The notes under the pieces: model-generated
What the model was told of the DNA's origin: nothing
Database searches by the model: none
What the model saw: only the letters and a program-made list of their open reading frames with translations
Assembly: GCA_036346395.1 (NCBI GenBank)
Contig: CM070601.1
Location: 15,497,763-15,561,762, forward strand
DNA from: Hsuehochloa calcarea
Lineage: Eukaryota; Streptophyta; Magnoliopsida; Poales; Poaceae
Length of the DNA: 64,000 bases
Direction of reading: 5' to 3'
Program-made: the position numbers and the translations under genes
Part shown: piece after piece, positions 21,268 to 33,570 of the stretch
Position numbering within the stretch: position 1 is the first letter of the stretch
How the letters are laid out: each line of letters starts with the position of its first letter

Positions 21268-22155
21268 ATTGGTATCAGAGCAAGGTGCAAGGAGACGAGG
21301 TGCTAGGGTTTTAGACCGTGAAATAAATTGCCGGCGGCTCCAGGGATTTTCGTGCGGCTGCTCTCGGTTTTGTAGATTCGTTTACATCAGAGAAGTGCGG
21401 CTGTTTTCTTTCCTCTGTATGTGATTAGTGCTGGATACATGCTGAGGGGATTATGAGCAAGCAAGGCTTGAGTTATTCATGTACATAAAAGCTCTTGGCA
21501 GGAGGTGAAGAAAACAGAAATATTTGGTGCTGTACGTGTGTGTGAGATTTTGTAAGAAGAGAGAGGTGCTAGCAGCGGCTAGTTTTTCTTTCGGGAGATC
21601 AGGTGCTAGCAGTGGCAGGAAATCTGGACAACGCTGGCGGCGGCAAGAAATCTTGGTACTGCCGTTGAGGCAGCGTAGAGGTGACGAGGCTCAGGCGCTC
21701 GGAAGCCACGACGGGGCACAGGCGCCAGCCGTGAAGATGCGTGGACAGGACCAGCAGCTTCCGAAGAAAAACGAAGAGAAAAGATTGGGAGATACGGTTT
21801 TTTTTTTGTATGCATGCATAGCTACTGATGTACAAGAGAAGACGATCAATTTGAGAAATTTTTTTTTGAGGAGAAGTTGTGCGGCGCGGACGGGCAACGT
21901 GTGGCTCGGTCGGGCGCGACGGCTCGATGCGGTGAGACCGATGCACTGTACGGTGCATGCGGCTCCATGAACAGGAGGAGCTCGAGTTTTTGATTTGTGC
22001 CCAAGATTATGTCACGTTCTCCGGGGAGTGGTGTCACCGGTGACGAGGCAACGTCGACGCTCTTCCTACTGGCCGAAAAGGAGACGGCCAAAGCTGCGTG
22101 GAAAGCGTTGAAGACGATGCATCTTGGTGCCGATCATCGAAAGGTGAAGGCGAGG

Positions 22156-22330
22156 GACGTTGAGAAGATGTGTTCGCCGTCCTGAGTCGAGTCTGTTGAG
22201 TTGAGTATGGGACGTTGAGGAGATGTGTTCGCCGTCCTGAGTTGTATCCGGGATGTTGAGGAGGTGTGTTCGCCGTCCTGAGTTGTGTTCGGGATGTTGA
22301 GGAGGTGTGTTCGCCATCCTGTGCTGAGTA
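22156..22330. repeat. Tandem repeat inside the young element, four ~41-bp units
   Basis: Units contain GTGTTCGCCGTCCTGAGT preceded by GTTGAGGAG or GTTGAGAAG. They lie just after the gag remnant. Confidence 0.75.
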
Positions 22331-22403
22331 TCTGTTGAACAAGTCGTAGTTGAGACCGACTGCCGAAACAAGTTAGAGTCGGCAAGTCTAGATTAGGGGG
22401 GAT

Positions 22404-22706
22404 TGTTGGAAATTAATCCAGACTTGCTAAGTATAGGGTGTTAGGATCCATATTTAGTTTTGGTTTCCTAATGTGAGTTCAAGTAGGTGTCCTACTCGGG
22501 AACCGAGTTGGATCAAAGAATCCAAGTGCCCAGCCTATATAAGGGCACATATGGCCTTGTAATTTGAACATCAAGAGCAATAGAGCAAGAGATATTCAGA
22601 AAAGCTGCTGTTGATCCGGCGGCACAAAAATCTTTCTTGTATTCTTGTGTTCGTGTTCGAGGGTTCCATTGTGTTCGTGTGTGTTCGTCTTCTGTTTGGG
22701 CCAACA
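22404..22706 (+). repeat. 3' LTR of the element in the NAC gene
   Basis: Same length and, by eye, the same sequence as 20965-21267. Confidence 0.92.
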
Positions 22707-23642
22707 GACTACCTGCCCGCGCCGGCAAGAAAGGGCCAGGGCAACAGTTGGTTCTTCTTCAGCTCCGTGAGGCCCAAGAACAGCCGCGGCAGCCGCAAGT
22801 CTCGGACGGTCGGGGACGGCAAGGGCACCTGGCACTCCGAGCGGGCCCGGAAGAGCGTAGTCGACGGGGAGGGCCGCCTCGTCGGGAACCGACAAAGCTT
22901 CTCCTACAAGCCCAAGAACGGCGACAAGTCGGAGTGGCTTATGACGGAGTTCGGCGTGGATCGAGAAGACGACGAGGGCCGCCGCGGTGAACCCGTGCCG
23001 GTCCTTTGCAAGATCCACCAGACCCCTCGTATGCGCCGATGCGCGTCGAATTCGTCATCATCGGGGTCAGCGCGCAAGAGGAATGCGACGGACGAGCGCC
23101 CTGATCAGGCTTCATCCGCTCCCGTGAGGCGGCGGCTATTTCCCTCTCCCCCTGCACCAACTCCGCCAGCCGCGTCGCAGGACAAGAATGCTACATGGGA
23201 GTCTCCTCACGACTTCTTGATGTCCGTCGAGCCAGAGCCAGAGGCACAGGAGTCCCAAGGCGAGACATCAACGTTGGATCACGGCTTCATCTTGGCCGAC
23301 CGCGCCCGTTCCCAGCTGAGCTGCTACGTCGCGCCCGTTCTCCTGCCATGCGCGCCGGGTGCCGCGACGTCTGGTTCTTGGACAGGGGGGCACACCACGG
23401 AGCCGTGTATGAGCGGGGTGGAGTTTGTTGCAGGCTTGCCCGCGGACGAGGAATACTGGAGAGTCCCTGGATTCGCGCAAGATGCATCCTACAGGTGCGG
23501 CAAGTCCTCTGCTCTTCACTCCCCGGCGGCAATGCCTCCTATGTGGAGCGGAATGGACTTCTGTAGTGCATGGACATCTCTCTGCATGCGTGATTTGTTG
23601 TACCAAGAGTCCAAGTATTGGTTGATTGATCTGGATGTGTAA

Positions 23643-24720
23643 TTTTCAGGAGAATCTGGATGTGTATTTTATTATGTGACATCAGAAAGTTTAAATGTTT
23701 ATGGTTCAATCTTCTATGCTTGATTGCGGTGTATTCACTGTACTTGGCTACTTGCTTGCTTTCTTTTAGCTGAGAACTGGCTCGTGCATTTTGACTATTA
23801 CCTTTTTGCGTTCACCAATGAATATACTGCATTTAAGTTTCAAAAAAATGATTGCATTGCATTTGCTTATTATTACTTGCACTGATGCTACTTTTTTATG
23901 ACTAGACTCTAATCATGCGTCAGTCTCTGGGAGATATATGTACACCAATTCTGTTGAGATGGTTGCTCTGTAAGCTGATTTGCTAATTGCTCCTTTTCGC
24001 CGCGAACTTATCTGTATTTTACACATGGAAAGCAAAATTGCTTGTACACCGATTATGCAGGAGCTTGTATCTCTGCTTCACCTGTGACTTCTTCGGTGCA
24101 ACCTACTCGCTGATGTGTTAGTACCTATGGGGTTTTTGTTCGTAGAGCCCATTAGCCCAAGCTTCAAATGCTTCCTCGATCAGAATTCAGAACTGTACCT
24201 ATATGAGAAATCAACGTATCTGAACTCGCACGAGCTTGGCTACGGGGTTGTGATTTTAGGCCCTTGTGGCCTGCCGGGCCGGGCCCGACTTCGTCTGGTT
24301 GCGTCTTTTTCCACAACTCTTCAGCCGCATTCTACGTCAGAGTTCCACGAATTCTGCCCATTTCTGTGCTTTCATTTTATTTGGATAAATGGATCACGGT
24401 CTTAATCGAAGAATTCTTGAGTCTCTAGTCAAATTCTGTCCTTGGTTATTCTATGAGTTGATGAAATAGTAAAAGGTGGGCTCAAGACTCAGGACTCAGG
24501 ACTCAGGACTCAGGACTCAGGAGTATACTAACAGAGCATAGACGTAGTCAATCCGGCTAGCGCTTAATTAAAGTGTTCAAAAAGGGAAACCGATTAGTCT
24601 ACAGTACTTTCGTGTTTTACCTTGTCCTAAAAGAGACAGGATATATGGAAAGCATGAGCTGATATGTCGCGCACTCACTAGTCACTAATAGCCTAATCAG
24701 CTTTGTGTTACTCTGTGGAC
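23643..24720. other. Intergenic region 3' of the NAC gene
   Basis: Contains the likely NAC 3' untranslated region. A short (ACTCAGG)n run of about six units lies at 24483-24522. No gene is supported. Confidence 0.45.
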
Positions 24721-24989
24721 TGTTGATACTGTAATTCGAATTGTCTAATATGGAAGAGTTCGGATTAGTTTTCATATTAACAAATAAGTTTCTTACTTGG
24801 ACTTTAAATCTTTTACTCCTTTATATACCTCTTGTATGCCGTACGGGGAGAGTTGACGTCTTATTGTAATCCTCTGCGATTTGTAAACACCCCTTATATA
24901 GTGATCATCACCGGTTGACGACCATGGTTTTTTCCCGCAAGGGTTTTTCACGTAAAATTTGTATCTCCTTTTTGTCCCTTTTTCTAACA
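24721..24989 (+). repeat. 5' LTR of the old copia element
   Basis: 269 bp, TG...CA ends, TATA-like TTTATATACC near 24820, followed by the primer-binding site at 24991-25003. Confidence 0.85.
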
Positions 24990-25552
24990 AGTGGTATCAG
25001 AGCACAGGAGATTAGGGTTTTGAGAGAGATACAAGAAAAAAAAATTCAGATCTATTTCGTGGGCCGCCGTTGCGCAACACATCTTCGTCAAGTCGCGAAA
25101 GCCGTCGCCGCGCGTCGTCCTTTTGTCATTGACTCCAACACGCAAGCCAACGCGTCGCACAAGTCGTCGCACGCGGAAAGGCGCAAGCAGTGCCAGCAAC
25201 GCCCGCTCTCCACCTTGGTTCGTGCGCCCTCTGCCTGTTGATTCACGTGGAGAATTCTAACGACACGTTGCAAGCGAATGAAGCAGTGCGTTCAACCTCT
25301 AGCAGACCAAGCCGTTCGCAATCGATTTTGCAGATCAGCACGCAAGCAATTTTGCAGCAGACCAAGCTGTCCTGTACCAGCACAGGTTCCAATCTTTATT
25401 TTTTTAATAAATCAATTTTGCTTCCATCAAATCAAGGCAGCAAGGTCATCCCGTTGAAGAGTTAAACTAGATTCCATTAAACTTTGCTAAGTCCACACGA
25501 GCAGGAGGTTAAAGATCTTTGATTCGGATACACAGAAAGTGTACCAAAGAGG

Positions 25553-28512
25553 TCGTGTGTCGGCGCCCCGGGTGACAAACAACCCCGAGACCCTCTGTGC
25601 ATACCAAGCTAGTCCCATGATCAGTAGCTAGCTCGCACAGTTGCAACAATGATGTTATCATAACCTTTCAACAACGAACTAATGAAGCAGACAAAGTAAT
25701 ATTAGTTAACAGCAAAAGACCTTATGGTCAAGTTCTTACAAAAGTCGCCTCACAGGCTTAGCAACAACAGAGTATCTGGCAGCTGAAATCTCAAAATACG
25801 TGGAGCCCAATCGACATGCCCACAGGCAATCGAGTGGAGGGCGTGACCTAGTTCGCGAAGTCTTCAAAGTAGCCTTCCTCATAGAACTCAACACGTCACG
25901 ATTCTTCTCATGGGGTGATCAACAAAGGGCAAAAAGCGGTGAGTACATAAAGTACTCGACAAGTCGTAGAGAAATGTATGCACATAGTATTCATGCAAGG
26001 CTTAAACAAGAATGGCCTTATGGCTAATTTGCAGAAAGCAAGTTTAACAGTAAATACCATAATTAGATTGCAAAGCAGGATTTTAAAAGAATAATACATA
26101 GATAACCAAGTTCTTTTGAATCAAACAGTGAACATCCCGTTCACTTCCCAACCATTCAACCAAACCTTTCCATCGAACCAAACCACATTTTTGAAAATGC
26201 TACCCCTTGCGAAATCACCGGGCATGTCCGTAAATCGGGACACGGCTATTCGAATAGATTTTGACACTCTGCGAGAGGTTGTGCGACTTTACCCACAAGA
26301 CACGAATTCTCTAGTTTGTTTGGCATCCGTCGATACCACCGCTCACTTCCTTAGGTGAGCAGTCTAGAGCACGTGACAAGGCCTTTACAAAGTTTCATTT
26401 TGCCTCGGTTCTGCCCGCTAAGGTTTCGCCATCACAGCCCCCTCCTGCGCCAATAATCAGCCACAACAGAACCGACTCAAAACTTCCCTAATTAGTTGGC
26501 CAGGTCCGTCCCATACCGGACTTGTGGTTGCACGAGGTGGCCCAGATCAATGACTTGCAAAGTTAAGTCCTTAGTTGGCTGCTCAGACAAGACCTTCCAC
26601 ATCCCAATGTGCATCACACACCCACCTTCACTCCCTACCACAAGCCCGAGCATAAATCATTTTTGTTCATTCCCGACCAAATGGCAATCCCTGCCATGGC
26701 TCAACACATTTTAATTATAGTGGCCTCACACCACAATTCCATAGTTCCATTAGTCAAATTTCATTCATCATGAACATGTGATCGAAAGTCTCGCGGGTAA
26801 CTAAAGCAAGACTAAGCAATACTACGCTCCCAAGTTGGTATACAATCATGTCCAACTAGTAATAACCAACCTAAGGTGTCCAAGGATATATGTCAATCAA
26901 GGAGACATTTCATTTTCAATTTATCAAGGAGGCATAATGGCAATTTGGTAATTATTTACTCCCAAAATCATTTTTAATAAATCTAGCCATGCATGATAAT
27001 TTAAAACAATATATATTTATAAAATGGGTTCAACATGGTCAAAGGCCTACGACTTGCCTTCGTTGACGAGGAGCGGGTCTTCGGTCGTCGGGTCGAAGAA
27101 ATCTTCCAAAGCAGCGAATCTACACGTGCGAGAATAGCAACAATAAATAAAACAGCACCAAATGAACTCCAAAAATTACAAAACCAGAACCAAATGAAAG
27201 GGGCTGAATTTATATGAATATAGAAATTTGGATCACCCAAATCGGAGTTCGGATGTGAAAGTTATGGCCAAAAGAAGTTGAAAAAACACATGAAATGATA
27301 GAATTGAATTTTTCTGATTTTCCGGATTTAATTTTCAACTGAAAATCCGGACTTTGACGTCAGCGACCACGCGTGCGCGACGTGGCTGCCACGTGAGCAA
27401 AACCGCCTACGTGGCGCTGACGTGGCGCCACGTGGGTGGCCACGTCGGCTCGGGCCGTAGGGCAGAGAGAGAGAGAGAGAGAGAGAGACGGGAGAGGGCG
27501 GCCGAGCCGAGGGAGACGGCGCGACGAAGAGCGGAGAGGTCGGCGGCGGAGGAGAAGAGGGGAAGGGGCGGTGGCGAAGGCGGGCCGAGAGGGAGGAAGG
27601 AGAGAGGGAAGAGGGGGGAGGAAAAACCGGCGGCTATTTAAAGCGAAGGCCACGGGTGGCGAGGGCGCGGCGAGGCGGGACGGACGGACGGCGGCAGCGC
27701 GGGCGCCAGCGCGAGGCGGGATGCAGACGCGCAGCGGGGACCGAGGCGGCGGATTGCGCAGCGGCGCGAGATTCGCGCAGCGACAGAGAGAGAGAGCGCG
27801 GCGGGAGAGGAAGAGACGAGCGGGCGCCGTCCGATTTTGATCGGACGGTGGGAGGAAGGGAGGCGCGGCGGCGATTTCGATCGGACGACGGAGAAGAGAG
27901 AGAAGCACGGCGGCGAGGGCGCCGGATGGAGATCCAACGGCCGAAGCGGCGAGGCGGAGTCGCGGCGACGTGGGCCTTGAGGGCGTCCGATGAGGATCGG
28001 CGGTGAGGCGAGTCTTGCGCGAGGAGGTGGGCCGCGGTGGGAGAATAGTGATGGGTCGAAGGGATTCGGCCCACAAACAGTAAAGGGGATTTAAAATAGT
28101 TTTTGATTTTCAGATATTCAAACAAATCAAAAAGCAATTTAGAAAATAGAAAATTGAGTCCAAAAATTCTAGAAAAATTCACAGAAATTCCTTGAGTTAT
28201 TTTGGACTTAATAAAAATACTTTTAACTTTAAATTTTCTTTTTATTTTACAAATAATTAATTTTCCATTTCGGGTAAAATGAAAAATCAATTTCTAAAAT
28301 CCAATAAATCCAAGAAAATTCTTAAAATAATAATTTTGATTTTAAATTCCAGAAAACTCAATTAAACCAACTTTAATTTAATTTAAGTTTGATTAATTCA
28401 TATTAAACTGCAATGGATTCTGAAATTTCAAATTAAGCTTTTGGCAAATAGAAGCAAATGGTTTTCTTTTAAAATTTTCAAAAACTCTGAAAAAGCGGGA
28501 CGCTACATCGTG
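25553..28512 (-). mobile_element. Gypsy-type solo LTR, 2950 bp (25558-28507), TCGTG duplications
   Basis: TCGTG occurs at 25553-25557 and 28508-28512. Between them the block starts TGTCGGCGCCCCGGG and ends GGGACGCTACA. Read on the minus strand it begins TGTAGCGTCCCGC, the usual style of gypsy LTR starts, so the element probably points left. The GC-rich part 27350-28050 contains long open frames on both strands that are composition effects. It interrupts the copia leader between the primer-binding site and gag. Confidence 0.8.
27465..27489. repeat. (GA)n microsatellite
   Basis: About twelve GA units inside the solo LTR. Confidence 0.85.
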
Positions 28513-28566
28513 ATTTTTATTAGGTTTACACATATCAGTACCAGCAAATTTTAGGTTTTATTCCTC

Positions 28567-31500
28567 ATGGCGACTTTGAAGTATGATCTTCCAATCCTGG
28601 GTCGAGACACAAGATTTTCGCTGTGAAAAGTTAAGATGAGGGTTGTGTTGGCACAGATGGATTTGGACGGTGCATTGAAAGGTTTTGAGAAACAACCTAC
28701 CGCATGGACCGCAGATGACAAGCGCAAAGATCGTAAGGCTTTATCTCATATCCACCTTCATTTATCAAATGATATTTTACAAGATGTTTTGAAGCAGAAG
28801 ACATCTGTTGTATTATGGCTGAAGCTGGAATAAATTTGCATGATGCAGGATCTCACCAGCAAGATGCATCTCAAGCAGAAATTGTACTCTCACAAATTGC
28901 AATAAGGAGGATCTGTGCTTGATCATCTTTTGGTGTTTAAGGAGATCGTTTCTGACCTAGAGTCGATGGAGGTAAAATATAATGATGAGGATTTGTGTCT
29001 TATTCTTTTGTGTTCACTGTCTAGTTCTTTTTCAAATTTCAAAGATACCATATTATAAAGTAGAGATACTCTCACGCTTAATGAAGTTTATGAAGCTCTA
29101 CATGCTAAGGAGAAGATGAAACAGATGATACCTTCTGAAAATTCAAGCTCACAAGGAGAAGGTTTGTTTATTCGTGGCAGGCAAAAGGAGAAGAACTCAA
29201 ATAATGGATCTCGAGGTAAAAGTTCAAACGGCTACAAGAACCGGTCGAAGTCAAGAGGTAAGTACAAGTCGTGCAAATATTGCAAGAAAAGTGGGTACGA
29301 CATCCCTGAATGCTGGAAGCTACAGAATAAAGAAAAGAAAACTGGCTATTATAAGCCAAAAGGTAAACCAGATGATGAAGGTAAAGCATCTCTTGTTGCT
29401 GATGATAGTACTGATAGAGAAATCCTTATTGCATTTGCTGGATGTGCTAAGGCCAATGATTAATGGATTCTTGATTCTACTTGTACCTTTCATATGTGTC
29501 CTAATAGGGACTGGTTTGCTACTTATGAACCTGTTGAAGGTGGTACGCCTTTGCTGGATGTGCTAAGACCAATGATTAATGGATTCTTGATTCTACTTGT
29601 ACCTTTCATATGTGTCATAATAGGGACTGGTTTGCCACTTATGAACCTGTTGAAGGTGGTACTGTGTTGATGGGTGATAACTCATCTTGTAAGGTTGTTG
29701 GAATTGGTTCAATTCAGATCAAGATATTTGATGGTATTATCAGAACGACAGATATGAGGCATATTCCTGATTTGAAAAAAAAACCTCATCTCTTTGAGTA
29801 CTTTTGATGCTAAAGGGTACAAGTATTCAGGTGAATGTGGAGTTTTAAAGGTATCAAAGAGCTCTCTTGTTGTGATGAAAGCTAATATTAAAATCGCCAA
29901 TCTGTACCATCTACGAGGTACTACAATATCATGTAATGTTGCTGTAATTTTAAGTTCATTATCTGATTCTGATGCTACTAATCTTTGGCATATGCGTCTT
30001 GGGCATATGAGTGAAATTGGTTTGGTAGAATTGAGCAAAAGATGACTTCTTGATGGACATAACATCGACAAGCTGAAATTTTGTGAGCATTATATGTTTG
30101 GCAAACACAAGAGGGTGAGATTCAATACTTCAGTTCATACTACATAAGGTATTTTGAATTATGTGCATTCTGATTTATGAGGGCCATCTACCAAGACATC
30201 GTTAGGAGGTGCTAGCTATATGCTAACAATTATTGATGACACTCTAGAAGAGTGTGACCTTATTTCTTGAAGCATAAGTCAGAAGTATTTTCAGCATTTA
30301 AAGTGTGGAAGACTATGGTTGAAATGCAAACTAAAAAGAAGGTAAAGAAACTTCGCACTGATAATGAGATATAATTTTGTTCTAATGAATTTGAATCATA
30401 TTGTAATACTGAAGGCATTGTCAGGTACTACACCGTTCCCCATACTCCTCAACAAAATGGTGTAGATGAGCGTATGAACATGACCATCATTTCCAAGGCC
30501 CGTTGCATGTTGTCTAATGCAGGTCTGCATAGTCATTTTTGGGTTGAAGCCGCTTCCACTGCTTGCTATCTTATTAATCGGTGACCCTCTATGCAATTGA
30601 AAAGAAGACTCCAATTGAGGTATGGTCTAGTTCCCTAGTAAATTATTCAGAATTGAAAGTTTTTGGCTATACTGCTTATGCTCATGTTGATAATGAAAAT
30701 TAGAGCCTGGAGCTGTTAAGTGCATCTTTCTTGGTTATAAATCTGGTGTCAAATGATATAAGTTAAGGAATCCTGAAACACATAAGGTTATGATTAGCAG
30801 AAATATTATCTTTAATGAATCTGCTATGCTTCATGATAAACTGCCTACTAATGTTTATATTGAGAGTAAGCAGAATTGAAGTGTCCAGGTGGACCATTTT
30901 GTTGGCTTAGATAACACATCAGATAAGGAACATATTGTTGTTCATGATGCACTTATTGTTGAGAATCCTCCTATTGTTGAGCAGCCATCACAACGGTCCA
31001 TTGCTGTTGACAGACGTAGGAGTGAGATTAATCCACCCAAGAGGTTGATTGAAGAAGCTAATATTGTTGCTTATGCTTTGAGTGTAGTAGAAGAAATTGA
31101 AGGTGATGCAGAACCTTCATCATACTCTGAGGCTATTGATTCCACTGATTGTAATAAGTTGATAACTGCTATACATGATGAGATAGAGTCACTTGAAAAG
31201 AATGACACTTGGGAACTAGTGAAATTGCCAAAGGAGAAGAAATCTGTTCATTACAAGTGGATTTTCAAAAGAAATGAATATATTTCTCCTATTGAACTAG
31301 CAAGGTATAAAGCAAGGTTGGTTGCTAAAGGTTATAGTTAGATTCCAAGTATTGACTTTAATGATGTATTTTCCCAGTTGTGAAGCATAGCTCTATTCGC
31401 ACTTTACTTAGTATTGTTGCTATGTATGATTATGAACTTAAGCAATTAGACGTTAAAACTGCATTCTTACATAGGGAGTTAGAAGAAGATATTTATATGG

Positions 31501-32458
31501 ACCAACCTGGGGGTTCTGTTATTCCTAGAAAAGAACACATTGTTTGTAGATTAAATAAATCTCTTTATGGTTTGAAGCAATCTCCTAGGCAATGGTACAA
31601 GAGATTTGACTCTTTTATGCTCTCTCATGATTTTAAGCGGTTTGATTATGATAGTTGTATTTATTTAAAGACTGTTAATGGTTCAACTATTTATTTACTT
31701 CTCTATGTTGATGATATGTTGATTGCTACAAAAGATAAGTCGAAAATAGCAAAACTGAAAGTACAATTGAGTGATGAATTTGAGATGAAAGATCTAGGTG
31801 CAGCAAAGAAAATACTTGGCATGGAGATTATTAGAGAGAGGAAATCCGACAAGTTATACCTTAGTCAACAAGGTTATATTGAGAAGGTCGTTCGTGGTTT
31901 TAATATGCACGATGCAAAATCAGAGAGTACTCTATTAGCTTTACATTTCAGATTATCTTCAGCTTTATGTCCTGAGTCAGATTATGATATTGAGTACATG
32001 TCTAGAGTTCCATATTCTAGTGGAGTTGGTTCTCTTATATATGCCATGATTTGTTCTCATCCTGATTTATCTCATGCACTGAGTGTTATTAATAGATACA
32101 TGGTTAATCCTGGAAAGAGCATTGGAAAGTATTTCAGTGGATTTTTATATATTTGTGTGGCACTTATAATGCTCGTTTGCAGTTTGGGAATTCTAGAGAT
32201 GAACTTGTTGGTTATGTTGACTCTGATTATGCTGGCGATTTGGACAAGAGGAGGTTTCTCACAGGTTATTTTTTCACCATTGATGGTTGTGCTATTAGCT
32301 GGAAGGCAAGTTTGCAAGCTACTGTAGCCTTATCTACCACTGAAGCAGAATATATGGTTATTTCTAAAGCTTGTAAAGAAACTATTTTGGTGATTGATGA
32401 TTCTTCATTATGCTACAAGAGGAAATTCGTCTCAAGGTGGAGATTGTTGATATTGTGA
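28567..32458 (+). pseudogene. Copia gag-pol polyprotein remnant
   Basis: Gag starts at ATG 28567 and shows a stop within the first 25 codons. A zinc knuckle lies near 29270-29315 (CKYCKKSGY-DIPEC) with Tyr where His is expected. The protease site near 29463 reads LDST where LDSG is expected. Integrase spans about 29985-30590 (LWHMRLGHMS, IIDD, PHTPQQNG). Reverse transcriptase spans 31380-32100 with the YVDDM active site. RNase H spans 32150-32400 (GYVDSDYAGD, STTEAEY) and its C-terminus is lost. At least eight stops or frame shifts are visible. These domains normally copy and integrate the element; here they are dead. Confidence 0.85.
29434..29665. repeat. 116-bp tandem duplication in the copia protease region
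   Basis: 29434-29549 is repeated at 29550-29665 with a few changes; both copies carry the 'ATGGATTCTTGATTCTACTT' segment coding the protease start. Confidence 0.85.
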
Positions 32459-32714
32459 TCCGAATTGTCTAATATGGATGAGTCCGGATTAGTTTTCATA
32501 TTAGCGGATAAGTTTCCTACTTGGACTCTAAGTTCTTTACCCTTTATATACCTCTTGTGTGCCGCACGGGGAGAGTTGACGCCTCATTGTAATCCTCGGC
32601 GATTTGTAAATACCCCTCATATAATGAGCATCGCCGGTTGACGCCCGTGATTTTTCCCACAAAGGTTTTTCACGTAAAAATTTGTGTCTCCTATTTGTTC
32701 CCTTTTTCTAACCT
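32445..32714 (+). repeat. 3' LTR of the old copia element
   Basis: About 270 bp, clearly homologous to 24721-24989 with many substitutions; ends TTTCTAACC. Confidence 0.85.
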
Positions 32715-33570
32715 GAGCAAATTTTGATGCCTTAAGCAGTTAAGCCTCATTTGAACCAAAGAAAAGAGTTTTTTTTTAAAAAAAATCATACTTGAATTGG
32801 ACTGTTTACTCTGAAATTTTCTATGAATAGATAGCACCAATCGAGATTGCCTACAGTCACAACTGCGACGGCCAAATGATGGGCTGTTGGATCTGACGGA
32901 TGGACACGAAAAGCCCTGATTGTATGTATGTGTAGTTAGCTGTATTTATGCTGATTAAGGTCCAGGTAGTGCATCTTATAAGAGTAACTAACAGCCGCTA
33001 CCGTCGGTTGACGTTTGCATATTTCAGTTTTGAGGTTTTTCCCCTAATATAAAAGGCTATTCATCTCATGCATGTTAAACGTATGAGTGTTAATTACTTA
33101 AATCTGCTTGCGGTTTTATAATGGATTTGTTGAAACAGTTGCACATGCAAGATGGTCCGTTCGAGCACGATCATATCCAACACTACCAAGTAGGCTGCAA
33201 TATAGACAACTCTTCTACAATCCCGCATATATGTGCATATTCTAGCAAATTGCGTGCGACTTTGACGAATTATAGGATTGATTCATAGTCGCTGAACATT
33301 TCTTTCCCCCGTTTCCCTTTGACTAGCGGTGTGCATCTCTTGTCCCATACAAAATGATGGGTGGGTGCTACTAATTCAAAGCAAGTAACTAGACCTTCCA
33401 CGAAGCGAGCGATGGAGACGCGGTTTATATAACCACCACCTCCAAAAGGCAATCATCATCTACTCATCGATCGCTAAATTCTCTCGTCTACCGCGCGCGC
33501 ACTACAAAAGCAGGGCATCCACTTCTCGATCTCTTTCCGCTCCGTTCCTTGGTTCTTGCAGGGGGTCGAG
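32715..33570. promoter_or_regulatory. Upstream region of the gene at 33571
   Basis: About 850 bases with no coding signal. The TATA box TTTATATAA is at 33424-33432, close to 145 bases before the start codon. Confidence 0.45.
33424..33432 (+). promoter_or_regulatory. TATA box of the gene at 33571
   Basis: TTTATATAA in the context GACGCGGTTTATATAACCACC. Confidence 0.65.

Larger units (their letters stand above)
20960..22711 (+). mobile_element. Young non-autonomous copia-type element (20965-22706) in the NAC gene
   Basis: Two 303-bp LTRs (20965-21267 and 22404-22706) look identical base for base. The duplication GACTA flanks them (20960-20964 and 22707-22711). A primer-binding site TTGGTATCAGAGC follows the first LTR and a purine tract (TTAGGGGGGAT) precedes the second. 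The 1.1-kb interior has no pol. Around 22040-22170 a remnant of copia gag is visible (STLFLLAEKETAKAAWKALK). The element needs enzymes from an autonomous relative. Identical LTRs imply a very recent insertion. Confidence 0.92.
20774..23642 (+). pseudogene. NAC-domain transcription factor gene split by a retrotransposon (coding parts 20774-20964 and 22712-23642)
   Basis: The first part encodes LPAGYTFHPKDDEMLSVYL, the NAC subdomain A. The second continues as WFFFSSVRPKNSRGSRKSR (C region), then GTWHSER, KSEWLMTEF (D) and PVLCKIHQTP (E), followed by a Ser/Pro-rich, probably regulatory tail. The two parts are in the same frame once the inserted element and one copy of its GACTA duplication are set aside, giving about 373 residues with no intron. 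NAC proteins bind DNA as dimers and regulate transcription in the nucleus. In this sequence translation would run into the LTR and stop after a few codons (DDYVGN), losing the DNA-binding part. The rest of the frame is still open, which fits a recent break. Confidence 0.85.
24721..32714 (+). mobile_element. Old full-length copia element, interrupted before gag by a solo LTR
   Basis: The 5' LTR (24721-24989) and 3' LTR (about 32445-32714) share the same layout (TGTTGATA...TTTTTCTAAC) but differ at many sites, and the 3' LTR's final CA is lost. A primer-binding site (GTGGTATCAGAGC) follows the 5' LTR. The interior encodes gag, protease, integrase, reverse transcriptase and RNase H in copia order, with many stops and frame changes. 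Flanking five-base sequences (TGGAC and TGAGC) match only in part. Confidence 0.85.

Noticed and set aside
20965..22706. The element in the NAC gene acting as an intron
   Set aside because: No donor and acceptor pair at its edges restores the frame; the perfect five-base duplication marks it as an insertion.
27354..28076. Several long open frames on both strands around 27.4-28.1 kb
   Set aside because: Low-complexity Arg/Gly/Glu or Pro/Arg/Ser products inside the solo LTR; GC composition gives open frames by chance and no domain is visible.
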